This document shows, piece after piece, positions 37,224 to 47,378 of a stretch of 64,000 nt of DNA. Position 1 is the stretch's first letter, and each line of letters begins with the position of its first letter. Position numbers and translations under genes: made by a program. The notes beneath the pieces were generated by a model that saw only the letters and a list, made by a program, of their open reading frames with translations, ran no database searches and was not told where the DNA came from. The stretch is from assembly GCA_948099385.1 (NCBI GenBank), contig CANUEZ040000031.1:4457001-4521000 (forward strand). Reading direction: 5' to 3'. This stretch comes from Fasciola hepatica. Its lineage: Eukaryota > Platyhelminthes > Trematoda > Plagiorchiida > Fasciolidae.

Positions 37224-38015
37224 TATTACGCCATCGGTTTTGGGTTGGTTTTCGGTCGGTTTGTTTAGCAGCCATTTTACACGGATCTAAAATGAACTGA
37301 TACGAAGGAAATTGACGACCGAAGTATTGTGCAACACTTGGTTGGAATTTTACTTAAAATATCCTGAAAATCTAAGTATAGATCACTCTATTTTCTCGAA
37401 CTGGGTGAAATAAGGGCAATTATTCAGAAAATCACTTATTAGTAGATAAAAAGAGCGTCGTAATATGTAAGTTCGGTTAGTGAAATAAAGTAACGAAACA
37501 TATCACGTATTTCAAACGATTCGCAAAAATCGCTCGGAAACCGACCAGAAACCGCTCCGAAACCGATCGGTTTTTACTATTACGCCGATCGGTTTTTGGG
37601 CAGTTTCTGAGTGGTTTGCGACCGATTTTCTGGGCGGTTTCTGAATGGTTTCCGAGCGGTTTGCGTCAGTCGTTCGAAGTTTGTCGTATGCTTCCTTCGT
37701 TTATTTCACCAACCGAACTTACGTATTACGATGCCCTTTTTTATCTACTAATTGGTGATTTTCTAAATAATTGTCCTTATTTCACCCAGTTCGGGAAAAT
37801 AGAGCGATCTATACTTAGATTTTCAGGATACTTCGAGGAATTATACCAACTTATTTAAGTAAAATGCCAACTAAGTATTGCACATTACTTCGGTCGTCAA
37901 TTTCCTTCGTATCAGTTCATTTTAGATCCGTGTAAAATGGCTGCTAAACAAACCGACAAAGAATCGACCGAAAACTGACGGAAAACCGATCGGGAAACGA
38001 TCGAAAAATCGATAA
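37224..38015. repeat. Large imperfect palindrome (foldback repeat), arms of about 360-400 bp
   Basis: The left arm from ACTATTACGCCATCGG (37224) and the right arm ending near 38015 are inverted copies. For example, GTTTAGCAGCCATTTTACAC at 37263 is answered by its complement near 37931-37950, and ATGAACTGATACGAAGGAAA by its complement near 37904-37923. The centre lies near 37.59 kb. Each arm is itself made of an AT-rich segment plus an array of ACCGATCGGTTT-like units. No transposase is encoded. The open frames across it follow from the repeat. Confidence 0.8.
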
Positions 38016-38290
38016 TACGAACGGGCTGGATGCTACAAGGGAACACCTAATTGGGTATTTGGGGACTAAGAGATCTCTTAGTCCCCACACATCGATGCAC
38101 CCTTGTGTTGACTGGGATTATCATCACTTGTGTTTTTACTACCAAGTAGATCTGGTACGATGCAAGTACAAAGTACAATGCAAAACTGCGAGAGCATGCA
38201 CACTTCGCACAAGACGACCCCGCCGCGTACACAAACCACCGACCGCGCGACAGGAGATAGTCCGCTTGAATGATCGCCAAGGTCAGGTGG
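38016..38290. other. No recognisable gene
   Basis: Short spacer between the palindrome and the element B-type 3' fragment. It contains an inverted AAGAGATCTCTT-type sequence near 38068-38079. Confidence 0.35.
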
Positions 38291-38500
38291 GTTCAGTTCA
38301 GTTCAGTTTGCACTAGACAGGTAATGGCCACGGCCAATCGAGCGTCCAGAATTCCTTCGATGGTATGCACACCAGTTATGCACCCACCACTGCTGAGTGT
38401 ATTTCGTCGAGTCCCCGCTAAAAATGAGAGGGAGACGGAAAACCTCATCGCACATCAACTGCGAGGGACATTATGCATCGTGGTTGTTCACTGAGACTGT
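38291..38500 (-). mobile_element. Short 3' end fragment of the element B family
   Basis: Starts with a (TTCAG)n tract and TTTGCAC, followed by GGCCAATCGAGCGTCCAGAA. This matches the 3' end of element B at 38624-38690 (TTCAGTTTGCAC, GAGCCAATCGTGTGTCCAGA). It looks like a strongly 5'-truncated copy of the same family lying just downstream of the full-length one. The right limit is approximate. Confidence 0.55.
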
Positions 38501-38829
38501 ATGCAATGAGCGAAAAAGTCTAATAAAACTTGCTTCAGAAGGGCCACCGTGCTACCCGTCATCCATCTAGTTGATATACTCAAGGCCCACTACGAGGAAA
38601 GATCTCGTACCACTTGCTATCTAGTTCAGTTCAGTTCAGTTCAGTTTGCACAGGACTTGGTGTGGCTAGAGCCAATCGTGTGTCCAGATAGTTGTGTTGT
38701 CGGCGCGTTCCAGTAGCTCCCAACACTGCGTGATTTTCTTTTTCTGAAAGGCAGAAATTTTGTGCAGTATCAGCCCTGGCAGAGTAAAGTGGAAACAATA
38801 AGTAAATTGCATCTGACCCTAAAAGCTGC

Positions 38830-39273
38830 TTAACATAACTCGGGGTATACTTCCACCCAACATAGGTCTACTGCCTTCTTAAAAGCCTTCACTGTTGTGG
38901 TATTTATGACCTCTTCCGGGAGCTTATTCCAATAGGGTACCACTCTATTTGAGAAGTACTTCGCCCTAATTTGGAGCCTCGAATGTTTCCTTTGTAATCT
39001 AAGACTATGCCCCCCTGTGCCTCTCTCGGGGATCAGCGAAAAAAGGTCTTCTCGACTTATTCCTGACAGTCCTTTCATTACCTTGAAGGTTTCTATCAAA
39101 TCCCCGCGAATGCGCCGTCGTTCCATCGAGAAAAGGTCTAGGGCACGGAGGCGCTCTGTGTAGTTAAACCCCCTTTGCCCAGCCACCATTCTAGTGGCTA
39201 GCCCTTGCACTTTCTCCAGACAGTCGATATCTTTCTGGTAGTACGGTGCCCAGTCCGGCACGCAGTACTCCAT
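38830..39273 (-). pseudogene. Element B ORF2: C-terminal domain
   Basis: Open stretch with LEKVQGLATRMVAGQRGFNY, RLRALDLFSMERRRIRGDLI and ETFKVMKGLSGISREDLFSL, then RAKYFSNRVVPYWNKLPEEV and a stop after YPELC. This is the complete C-terminal third of a CR1-type ORF2. It is separated from the RT piece by a frameshift near 39.28 kb. Confidence 0.85.
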
Positions 39274-39280
39274 ATGCGGC

Positions 39281-39724
39281 CTAACTATGGCCTGATATCG
39301 GAACGAATATCTCCGGATCTCTACACGACATAATGGATCTAACTCGAAAGAGTTCCCTCCTGGCCGTATTGGCTGCTGAGGTGCACTGCTTTGACGGCTT
39401 AAAGCTGTTGTCCATTATAACGCCCAAGTCTTTGACCTGCGAGACCACTTGCAACGAACCCCCTGTATTTGTGGTCAAGCATTGACATTTGGTGAGGTTT
39501 AGTGGAAGGTCCCATTTCCGTGCCCAGTTTTGTACTGCTAACACGTCAAGTTCTATATCTACTCCAGCTATCTTGACGTCATCGGCAAACATGAAGGTGG
39601 GGTTTGTAAGCCCACGTGCTAGGTCGTTGATGAAGATGAGGAAGAGCAGAGGGCCGAGCACCGAGCCCTGTGGCACCCCACTTGTTACACCTTCCGGTTT
39701 TGAGACGACTCCCCACCTTAACAC
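39281..39724 (-). pseudogene. Element B ORF2: RT motifs B and C
   Basis: Carries motif B SGVPQGSVLGPLLFL, the block FINDLARGL, motif C FADDVKIAG with both catalytic Asp, and KWDLPLNLTKCQCL and VKDLGVIMDNSFKPSKQC of the thumb region. It continues the frame-broken RT of the piece to its right; the break lies in the stretch before motif B, where the frame of the upstream piece runs on as an unrelated tail. Confidence 0.87.
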
Positions 39725-41585
39725 TAAAGGTTCGCCCTGCTAAGAAACTACTTATCCATTGTCTTGCCTTTCCAACAATTCCCATGGACTGCACTTTGAC
39801 GTCCAGAAATCTGTGGCTCATGGAATCAAATGCCTTGCTGAAGTCCAAGTAACGGACCGCAATCGATTGCCCTTCGTCCGGACGCTTGGTTACCTCATCG
39901 AGGAACAGCAGGAGATTCGTCAGACAGGATCGCCCTGCCACAAACCCATGCTGAGCATTTGATATGAGGTTGTGTTGAACCAAATGCCTAGAGATCTGCT
40001 TCCTGACTATTCGCTCCAGGCACTTACACAGTACTGAAGTCAAGCTAACCGGCCGGTAATTTTCCGCCTTTTGCCGGGGTCCACTATTGTAAATGCCTAC
40101 CACTGTTGCTCTCATCCAGTCTCCCGGCACAATTCCCTCTCTAAGTGACGTTTCATACAGCTTCGTCACCGGAGCCTTCAGGACCTCGGCCAGAGGCTGA
40201 ACGATTGCTGGATGAATCCCGTCTGGACCTGCTGCTTTGTTTCTATTCAAAGTTTGCAACTCCGCGTACACTTCTTCTCCTACAGTAAGTTCGGGTATTG
40301 GAGGCGACTGTGGGCCCTCCATTCTTTCCTCCAAGCTATTTTCTGGTCGATATATGCTCTTGAAGAATTCCAAGAGCGTGTCAGCCTTGTCTTCGTCGTT
40401 TAGAGCTAGTCGTCCCTGTGCTCCTTCCGAAGTTGCTACGCTCTCTCTCATACGTTTGTGAGATTGCACGTAGGCGTAGAATCGCTTTGGGTTTGTGCGC
40501 ACCGACGCCGCTAACCGACGCTCGAAAGCATATTTCTGGACTCTTTGGATCTCTTGAGCCCTGTTCCTAGCCATCTTATAACTATTCCATGCCCTTTGAG
40601 TTCTGTACAGCTTGTACGCCGCCCATCGTTGCCTACGAATAACTATGGCCTTGAGGACCTTTGACTTCCACCATGGGGGTAGACTTCTACTGCTTGCCAC
40701 CATCAGGGGTGCGAACTCATCTGTAAGTTCGAGTAGCCCCATCTTGATGGTCTCCCAACGTTCCTCTACGGAGGCATTTGTGTGTCTCGGTGTCCACTGA
40801 ATTTCCTCCGCCGCCTTCTTCAGTTCGCCTATGTTGATTCTCCCATAGCGCCGACGTAACACGATTTCCTTCGGCGCCTTGCTTAGTCTTAGTGTGACCC
40901 TTAGGACTACATGATCACTTTTTCCAAGTGGCTCTTCCCACTTAGTTTCCTTAACGTCCTGATGGTGCCGCGTTATGATTACGTCAAGGAGAAACGGGTG
41001 CTGTCCACTTCTGTGTCTAGTGGCCTGTGTCACATGCTGCGTAAGTGCATGTAACTGGACCCACTGCAGAAACTTGTCGTCCGTTGATCCCCTTGGTGCG
41101 ATCCCGCTTTCCCAATTAATTTCGGGTAGATTGAGATCCCCTAATAAGATGAACTCCTTTGTCCGTGCCAGCACCGCATCCAGCATTTGGAAGAGCTCAA
41201 CATCTTCCTCATCTCTGGCTAGCGGTGCCCTGTAGATACAGATAATGCATACTGTACGCCCCTCGATCCCAATAAAGCAGGATCTGACCTGTACATTACC
41301 GGAGACTAAGTTGAACGGAGCCTCCCAATGGCCTATGTCGGTCCGTATTAGAAGTGCCACTCCGCCCCCTGCCTTCCATCTGTTCTATCCTGTCTGTAGG
41401 CAGCGTATCCCTGGAAGCGCATGTCAGTATATGGCTTTATCCAAGTTTCCGTCAACGCTACGACCTCAGACTCTGCGATCCTAGCCGTCAACTCCCCTCT
41501 TTTTTTCCGGGAGGCTGCAGGTGTTGGTGTACCATATTGACGGTTCCCTGGTCCTCGTTACTGACTTCATTGCTAATTCTAGGGC
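39579..41585 (-). pseudogene. Element B ORF2: endonuclease and N-terminal RT
   Basis: The N-terminal endonuclease block (KKRGELTARIAESEVVALTE, TETW box) lies at 41354-41500 and is offset by one base from the long 593-residue frame (41360-39579). That frame continues the endonuclease (FILLGDLNLPEINW; LLDVIITRHH; LGKSDHVVLRV), then the linker, then RT blocks GPDGIHPAIVQPLAEVL, NYRPVSLTSVLCKCLERIV, HGFVAGRSC and motif A YLDFSKAFD. The last 40 or so residues (after SRLKTGRCNKW) are out of frame. Endonuclease catalytic boxes GDLN and SDH are intact. Confidence 0.87.
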
Positions 41586-42493
41586 TAGGGTATCCTTGGG
41601 CGCAACCTCCGAGGTGATGCCCCGTTTTTTGCCTCTAAAGGTGTCAGCGATGCAGCATCTTGCATATCGAGTGAGACTCTGAGTGTCGTGGCTTTTTCTT
41701 TTCCACCCGTCGCCCCAGTGTCAGGCTCGACATGCACAAAGGACGTTACCCCCTTTTGAGTCGCCGTACCGACGGGCCGGGATGGTCTTGCGACCACCTT
41801 AGCCCAACTGGTTTCCTCGGCTTTTCCCTCTGATACCTCCAACTTCGCTGGGTGCACCAGAGAGGACTTCTTGGGGGTATCCGTTAGATTCGGGCTGGCT
41901 GGCTGCACGTTCTCAACACCAACCGGAATGAATGCCCTGTGAGTCCCTTTCTTTTTGGTCTTTCGAACTTTCTGATCTTTGGCTTTTTGTATACCGGAGC
42001 CTGAAGCCACCTTTGGTACCTGGATTACTCCTTGGGCCTTAGGTGTTGACTTCCCAAGAGGAGTCATCTCCAGTTTCGCTATATGTAGCTTCGGCCTCTT
42101 AAGATCAGGTGTGCCCGTTCTCAGCGAGACTATGGCATTAGCCGGTTTCACAAATGCTGGGCTGTCAGGTGTAACCCTAACCATTCCCTGCGTGTTGCCC
42201 TCAACTGCTCCCGCCCTGGACAGCAGCATATCCCTCCAGTAGACACTGTGGAATACAACTACCAGGGGTCGTGGCGGCGCTGGTTGTGCTCCACGCCATA
42301 GTCCTATTCGATGGCACTTGACTATTGGTGTCGTGGGAGGTAGGCCAGCCATCCTCAGAACCTCAGTCACACGCCGGCGGTTTTCCTCCTTCCTGATTCT
42401 ACCGTCTTTTACAATGTTCTCCCTAAGGTTATGAAGTAGCAGTCTTCTACTTCTGTCTGCCATGACCTCAGTGTCACGCTTCATGCGCTGCAC
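41585..42493 (-). pseudogene. Element B ORF1: middle and C-terminal part
   Basis: This 302-residue open stretch begins in a charged, probably coiled-coil segment (the upstream codons also read AEALKEQVKRLDAEVQ after a stop). It then has SRRLLLHNLRENIVKDGR, EENRRRVTEVLRMAG, VKCHRIGLWRG and PPRPLVVVFHSVYWRDMLLS, the layout of a CR1/L1-like ORF1 RNA-binding core. A long Lys/Pro/Ser-rich tail follows (KAKDQKVRKTKKKG). One stop separates it from the PHD-containing piece. The protein would bind element RNA in the ribonucleoprotein. Confidence 0.7.
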
Positions 42494-42573
42494 CTCAGCA
42501 TCTAGGCGTTTGACCTGCTCCTTGAGGGCTTCCGCTTACGTCAGGAGGCTTTTCCCCACGTTGGTGAATCCTG

Positions 42574-43062
42574 CTACCTCTTTTCCTTCTTTGCCCTTTG
42601 GCTTGGGTTGCCTTTTTTATTTTTGTGCTCTGGCACCCGGTTTTCCTTTCTTTCTAGGCTATGGATCGAAACGGCTCTCTCTAGTCTTAGTTCCAGTTCC
42701 ACGTTCGTGTCCCCTTTCCCCAGCTCGCCTCGAATTATACGCGAGCACTCCCTTGCAAACGCAAAGCAATGGGCGCATATCCACTTGAGCGATGGATACT
42801 TGATGTGCAGCTCGAAGTCTTTCTCTTCCAGCTTGAAGCACTTTTGATGAAACCAAATGCAACACTGGTCGCATTGAATTCCCTCATCTTGCACTAGGTC
42901 CGTGCATTCCTTGTTCCCACAGCTTACTGCCTGACCAATGGGATCAACCTCTGTCCCATTCATTTCGTCTCGAACACCCGTGGGACAATAACACAACTTT
43001 TGAACAGACACAAACGGTACACTAAGGCAAGTGCAGTAAACCCGAACACTAAAAAGTTCCAC
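42574..43062 (-). pseudogene. Element B ORF1: N-terminal PHD-type zinc finger
   Basis: The N-terminal part contains the Cys/His series CGNKECTDLV, GIQCDQCCIWFHQKC and WICAHC, spaced as Cys-x4-Cys, Cys-x2-Cys, His-x2-Cys and Cys-x2-Cys with WFHQKC in the middle. This is the pattern of a PHD finger. PHD fingers at the start of ORF1 are known in some CR1 elements and may direct the ribonucleoprotein to chromatin; that role is inference. A Glu/Arg-rich stretch (NVELELRLERAVSIHSLERK) and a basic tail follow before the stop. Confidence 0.8.
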
Positions 43063-43269
43063 AAAAACGGTACACTAGAAAAAGCGCCACAAAAAGATGT
43101 TAGCCGGTATCAGTTGCACTGACACCAACGAAAAACACCATAAAGGACACCAAAAGGTACACTCAGTTTTTGAAGAGAATAAATTCTTCTGAAGAGAGTG
43201 AACTCTTCAAAAAGTACGCGTACCGAAATACTAATTACGATACGTTAGTTTGGCGCAATAACGTGTGTT

Positions 43270-43546
43270 ATGCCACCAAACAATGCAAAAATGCTTAACG
43301 CTGAGAGCAATTCGAAAATTCAAACCACGCGGCAACTCACAAGGGCACCTTTGAATGATTGGAAGGTCTGCAGATCTGTCACACCACCAGGAAGACCGTT
43401 CCAACTATTCGCAACCCTGTTGCTGAAGAAGTGGGATCTAGCCATCAACCAAGCTCGGGCGTTCACCAGTTTCTTTTCATATCCTCTGTTTGTGAAATCT
43501 ACGGCCACTTGGAATAGACTATCTGGTCTAAGGCCAGAAAAGCCTT
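43270..43546 (-). mobile_element. CR1-like element A, 3' piece (ORF2 C-terminus), left of the LTR insertion
   Basis: Minus-strand coding resumes right at the LTR boundary with GFSGLRPDSLFQVAVDFTN, then KKLVNARAWLMARSHFFSN, RVANSWNGLPGGV, QSFKGALVSCRVV and a stop near 43320. It continues the protein interrupted at 48842 (IETFKVMEG). Joined across the LTR element the frame is maintained, showing that the LTR element landed inside this CR1 copy. The 3' UTR leads into the 5' end of element B near 43.1-43.25 kb. Confidence 0.85.
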
Positions 43547-44084
43547 TGTAGCGTACTACTCTGTCTATGTGGTACACTAAATTATTGTCAACAATATCTA
43601 AGACGACACTAGCATACTAAGATGTGCGGAGGAGCGTGCGGTGATAAAAAGGCCAAAAGGGTATGTACATTAGGAATTAAAATGAAACAAAATGTGTGAC
43701 TCAAAATCACAGTTGTCCAGTGTTCTTGTGATCAGGAAATGAGCGTCGAAGAGCTTATATCCGCCAATGTCTTCAGTTCAGTTCGGTCTGACAGCCATCC
43801 GTTGGACAGAACAGGATGGTATTGAGTGAGGTGCCAAGAAACGCCGTTGAGGCTTCTAAAATGTTTGTTTCACTCAGTTAGTTCCGACCGATATGATTCC
43901 AAGACACACCAAACCAGATGAGACCGTGCCAGAATGAAAGATTTATTTACAGCCTTTTTGTATTGCGCGATGGTGACGACCAAAAGGTGTGTGTTTTACA
44001 TTAAAACGTCGGTACAACAAAGGAGTGTCGCACCAAGGGACGTTGAAAACCATGGAAAAAGTCGGAAATGTACAGGTACCTACA
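43547..44084 (-). repeat. 3' LTR of the CsRn1-like element
   Basis: 538 bp, starting TGTAGG and ending CTACA on the minus strand. Aligned to the other LTR without gaps, I count three substitutions. Confidence 0.95.
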
Positions 44085-44086
44085 CA

Positions 44087-44097
44087 ACTCCCCCGCC
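44087..44097 (-). other. Polypurine tract of the CsRn1-like element
   Basis: GGCGGGGGAGT on the minus strand ends two to three bases before the 3' LTR, where second-strand priming occurs in LTR retrotransposons. Confidence 0.75.
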
Positions 44098-44168
44098 AGA
44101 GCGTTTGTTGTACAAAATAAACGCTCGATAGAAAAATAGAAAGAGGAAACGGTTAGCGAAAGAAAATG

Positions 44169-44726
44169 TCAACTAACAAGGTCTTGAAATCTGAGAGGAT
44201 GTCGAACGTTTCTGCCGGAACGGCGGGTTACCAGGGGAAGTTTTTGCTGTGGTGGTGCTGGCGGGTGTGGCGTAGTGTCTGGTGTGATGATAGCGTGTGG
44301 ATCATCAACAGGAATTGTTGGTGGTGTGTCTGTGGATGGTGATTGTGTCGGTGTCGGTGTTGCTGGTGATGGAGGTGTATCAAAATGCGCGGGTTTTAGT
44401 CCGTCAATGGAAACTGTGTCTGGCTTATCGGCCTTCTGAACCACGAAATATTTGTCTGTGCGACTAAGCACCTTAAATGGACTGTCATACGGTGGTGTGA
44501 GTTGTTTGCGAACTGCGTCGTTACGAATAAAAACGAAAGATGACAGATATAGATCATCATGTACAAAAATATGTGTGGATGACGAGCGAATGGGTGTTGG
44601 ACGAAGGTTTGACATACGGTCTTTAAGTTGTTGGACAAATTGGGATGAGTTAGGACTGGCATCGGTGTTGGGTTGAACACACTCACCTGGAAGGCATATG
44701 GTGGTACCAAAAACGAGTTCAGCCAA
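44169..44726 (-). pseudogene. CsRn1-like pol: end of integrase / C-terminal domain
   Basis: 185-residue frame: AELVFGTTICLPGECV, VQQLKDRMSNLRPTPIR, HDDLYLSSFVFIRNDAVRKQ, then PYDSPFKVLSRTDKYFVV and VSIDGLKPAHFDTPP. This matches the integrase C-terminal part of this clade (chromodomain-free, PPYDGPFKVL...VSIDRLKPA type). It is separated from the integrase core by a stop at 44835 and a frame break. A Pro/Thr-rich tail ends at 44169. Confidence 0.8.
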
Positions 44727-44834
44727 CGTGCTGTGGTGGTCGTCTTTGACTGATGACCACAGACCTAAGAGAACTACTGGCAGGTTGTCGCTCCAGTTAT
44801 TGGAGTTTGGCTGTCATATCAGTGCTGCTTTGAG

Positions 44835-45761
44835 TTAACGGTGTAGGCGCTCTACCATGCCATTGGACGAAGGATGGTATGCAGTTGTTGTGGTGTGTAT
44901 ACAGCCAAGCAGTTTAGTGAACTCACGAAACAGAGTCGACTGGAATTGGCTGCTACGGTCTGTGGTGACGGTAGAAGGTACACCAAATGTAGCAATCCAG
45001 TGCTGGAGTAGTACTTTCGCAATATTTTCTGCCGAGGTGTCGGAAATAAGCACTGCCACCGGCCAGTGTGTGAAACGATCAACAACGGTTAATAAGTGGG
45101 TATGTCCATTTGATGGTGGTAGTGGACCAACAAGATCGACGTGAATATGTGTGAAACGGACGTCGGGAACGGTGAACGTACTGGGAGGAGAAAAAGTGTG
45201 GCGGTGGACTTTGTTTCTCTGACATTGTAAACACTGTTTAGTCCATAATGCAATGTCAGAATTCATACTGGACCAAACAAATCTGGCAGAGATGAGTTTG
45301 CGAGATGCACGGATACCAAGATGGGAACGAGAATGAAAATGATCGAAAACGATCTTCCTGTAGCAAGTTGGAACGATAGGACGAGGTTTACCTGTAGACC
45401 AGTCACATAGGACTGTGCCATCGGCTGAAGGTAGGGGAGAATCCTTGAGCTGGAGTTTGGAGGATGTGCGCAGTTCGAGCAAGGATGGATCATCACGCTG
45501 GAGGTTTGCCAGTTCCGTAAGATCGAATTTAGTCTGCCCCGTGTTGATGTCAGGTCTGGATAAAGCATCAGCCACAACATTATCAACTCCACGCACGTAG
45601 CGGATGTCTGTTGTGAACTGAGAAATATAATCCAAATGGCGGATATCTCTGGGTGTATGTCTGTCTGGCTTGGCATGAAGTGCGTGTGTCAGATGTTTGT
45701 GGTCAGTGTGCACACGAAATTGTCGTCCTTCCAAAAGGTGACGGAAATGACGGATGGACAA
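44835..45761 (-). pseudogene. CsRn1-like pol: RNase H end and integrase core
   Basis: Begins in RNase H (RHLLEGRQFRVHTDHKHL; VADALSRPD), then the integrase zinc-binding HHCC region (DHFHSRSHLGIRASRKL...CLQCQRNK). Next is the catalytic core with the three acidic residues in HVDLVGPLPP, VTTDRSSQF and NGMVERLHR. The reading frame stops directly after ERLHR. The D,D,E triad is complete, so the lesions are the stop at 44835 and the frameshift near 45.77 kb upstream. Confidence 0.87.
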
Positions 45762-45777
45762 GTAAATGGCTAGGAGT

Positions 45778-47378
45778 TCACAAGAAAATGTGCTGTATTT
45801 TGTCTGGGCGGCCTGGAGTTTTCGAGAAGAACGCTAAGGGCTGTAATTGGTTGTCCACTATTTGGTGAAGCACTGCACCGACGGAAGTATTTGATGCATC
45901 AGTCGTTAGGACTAACTCAGTATTTGGATTCGAATGTGGATGGTGCAGCATGGTGGCATCTGCGAGAGCGTTTTGGCTTCTGTAAAAGCTGTCTCGGCCT
46001 CGGAAGTGAAATCGATCGTCTTGACGTTGGACTTGAGAAGATCGGTTAAAGGCGAAACGATGGTCGCACAATGGGGAATGAAGCGACGGTAGTAGTTCAA
46101 AATTCCCAAGAAACGTTGTAACTGTGTGATCGTTTGAGGTTCAGGAAATGACAGGATGCTGCGCACCTTATCTGGGAGGGGTGTCGAACCGTTTTGATCG
46201 ATATGGTGCCCGAGAAAGTCGAGGGACGGAACACCAAACACGCATTTGCTAGGGTTCAGCTGAAGTCCGTATTGTTGGAAACGTTGAAGGAGTTGACGCA
46301 GGTGGCTGGCATGCTCCGATGGAGAGGCGCTGGCAATTAAGATGTCGTCGATGTAGCCAAACGCGAAGGGTAGACCTCGAAGCACTTCATCGACGAATCG
46401 TTGGAACGTCTGGGCAGCGTTTCTCAATCCAAATTGCATGCAAATGAATTCGAACAGGCCAAAAGGCATGGTGATAGCTGTCTTGGGAATGTCTTCTTCG
46501 GCCACGGAGATTTGGTGATATGCCTTTACGAGGTCAACCTTGGAAAAGATTGTCTTCCCAGAGAGATTCTGTGCAAAATCATGAATGTGTGGGATCGGGT
46601 ACCTGTCGGGGACGGTGACGTTGTTGAGAGCACGGTGGTCTCCACAGGGTCTCCAATCACCAGATGATTTTGGAACCATGTGCAAAGGCGAGGCCCATGG
46701 GCTTGAAGACGGTCGAATGATGCCAAGATTCATCATATGTTCGAATTCAAGGCGTGCGATACGGAGTTTGTCGGCGTTGAGTCGTCGTGGTTGAAAGTGG
46801 ACAGGTTGGCCTTGTGTAGCGATGTGGTGCTGCACAGCATGAGAGACTGGGTCGGTGAACTGACATGGTTTAGTGAGGGATGGAAACTCCTTCAAAATGT
46901 CAGCAAACGGCGATTGCGGGATCGCCAGCCGAATACCCAGGGAGTTGGTGCATTTACCAATGCCGACTGCACAAAGCTTGGTTGTGGTGTCTACCAGCTT
47001 GCGATTTTTGAGGTCCACTGTTAGGCCAAAGTGTGAGAGGAAATCCGCGCCAATAATGGGAGTCTGAACATCCGCCTGGATGAAAACCCATTGAAAAGAG
47101 CGTCGGAGACCTAAATCAAGAGTGATGGACCGTTGGCCGAATGTCGCAATAGTTATGGTGTTTGCTGCTTGCAGTGTAAAGTGAGATGGTTTGAGGCTGT
47201 GATGTTTGGGTGGGGGGATTACACTGATCTCGGCGCCGGTCTCAATGAGGAATCGAAGACCACTGGATCGGTCAAAGATATAAAATAGGCGACTTTCATG
47301 TGGAGGGCCAGCCGGAGTCGTCGCCGTTACTGGCTGGCCTGGTCGTTTGACTGTGGGGTGTAAGTGCGGAATGAACAT
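45778..47378 (-). pseudogene. CsRn1-like pol: protease, reverse transcriptase, start of RNase H
   Basis: The long frame (47378-45912) starts before the protease ([27 protein letters not shown]), where the catalytic DTG of aspartic proteases reads ETG. RT follows: [48 protein letters not shown], motif [12 protein letters not shown] with both Asp present, and [17 protein letters not shown]. The RT/RNase H connection and the RNase H start continue after a frame break near 45.95 kb ([37 protein letters not shown]). The polyprotein is therefore broken, and the protease probably impaired. Confidence 0.88.

Larger units (their letters stand above)
38624..43077 (-). mobile_element. CR1-like retrotransposon, element B (almost intact, PHD finger in ORF1)
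   Basis: This minus-strand element is about 4.45 kb. It has a 5' leader from about 43077, an ORF1 with a PHD-type finger (43062-41585, two pieces), ORF2 with endonuclease and RT (41585-38830, four pieces), a short 3' UTR and a (CTGAA)n tail on the element strand (TTCAG repeats at 38624-38645). Only about three or four single-base frame breaks separate it from an intact coding set, so it is much younger than the other CR1 relics except element D. The coding domains, their order and the pentanucleotide tail fit the CR1 group. Confidence 0.88.

Noticed and set aside
43779..43800. TTCAGTTCAGTTCGG inside the LTR, considered as an element B tail
   Set aside because: Present in both LTRs and only two units long; part of the LTR sequence.
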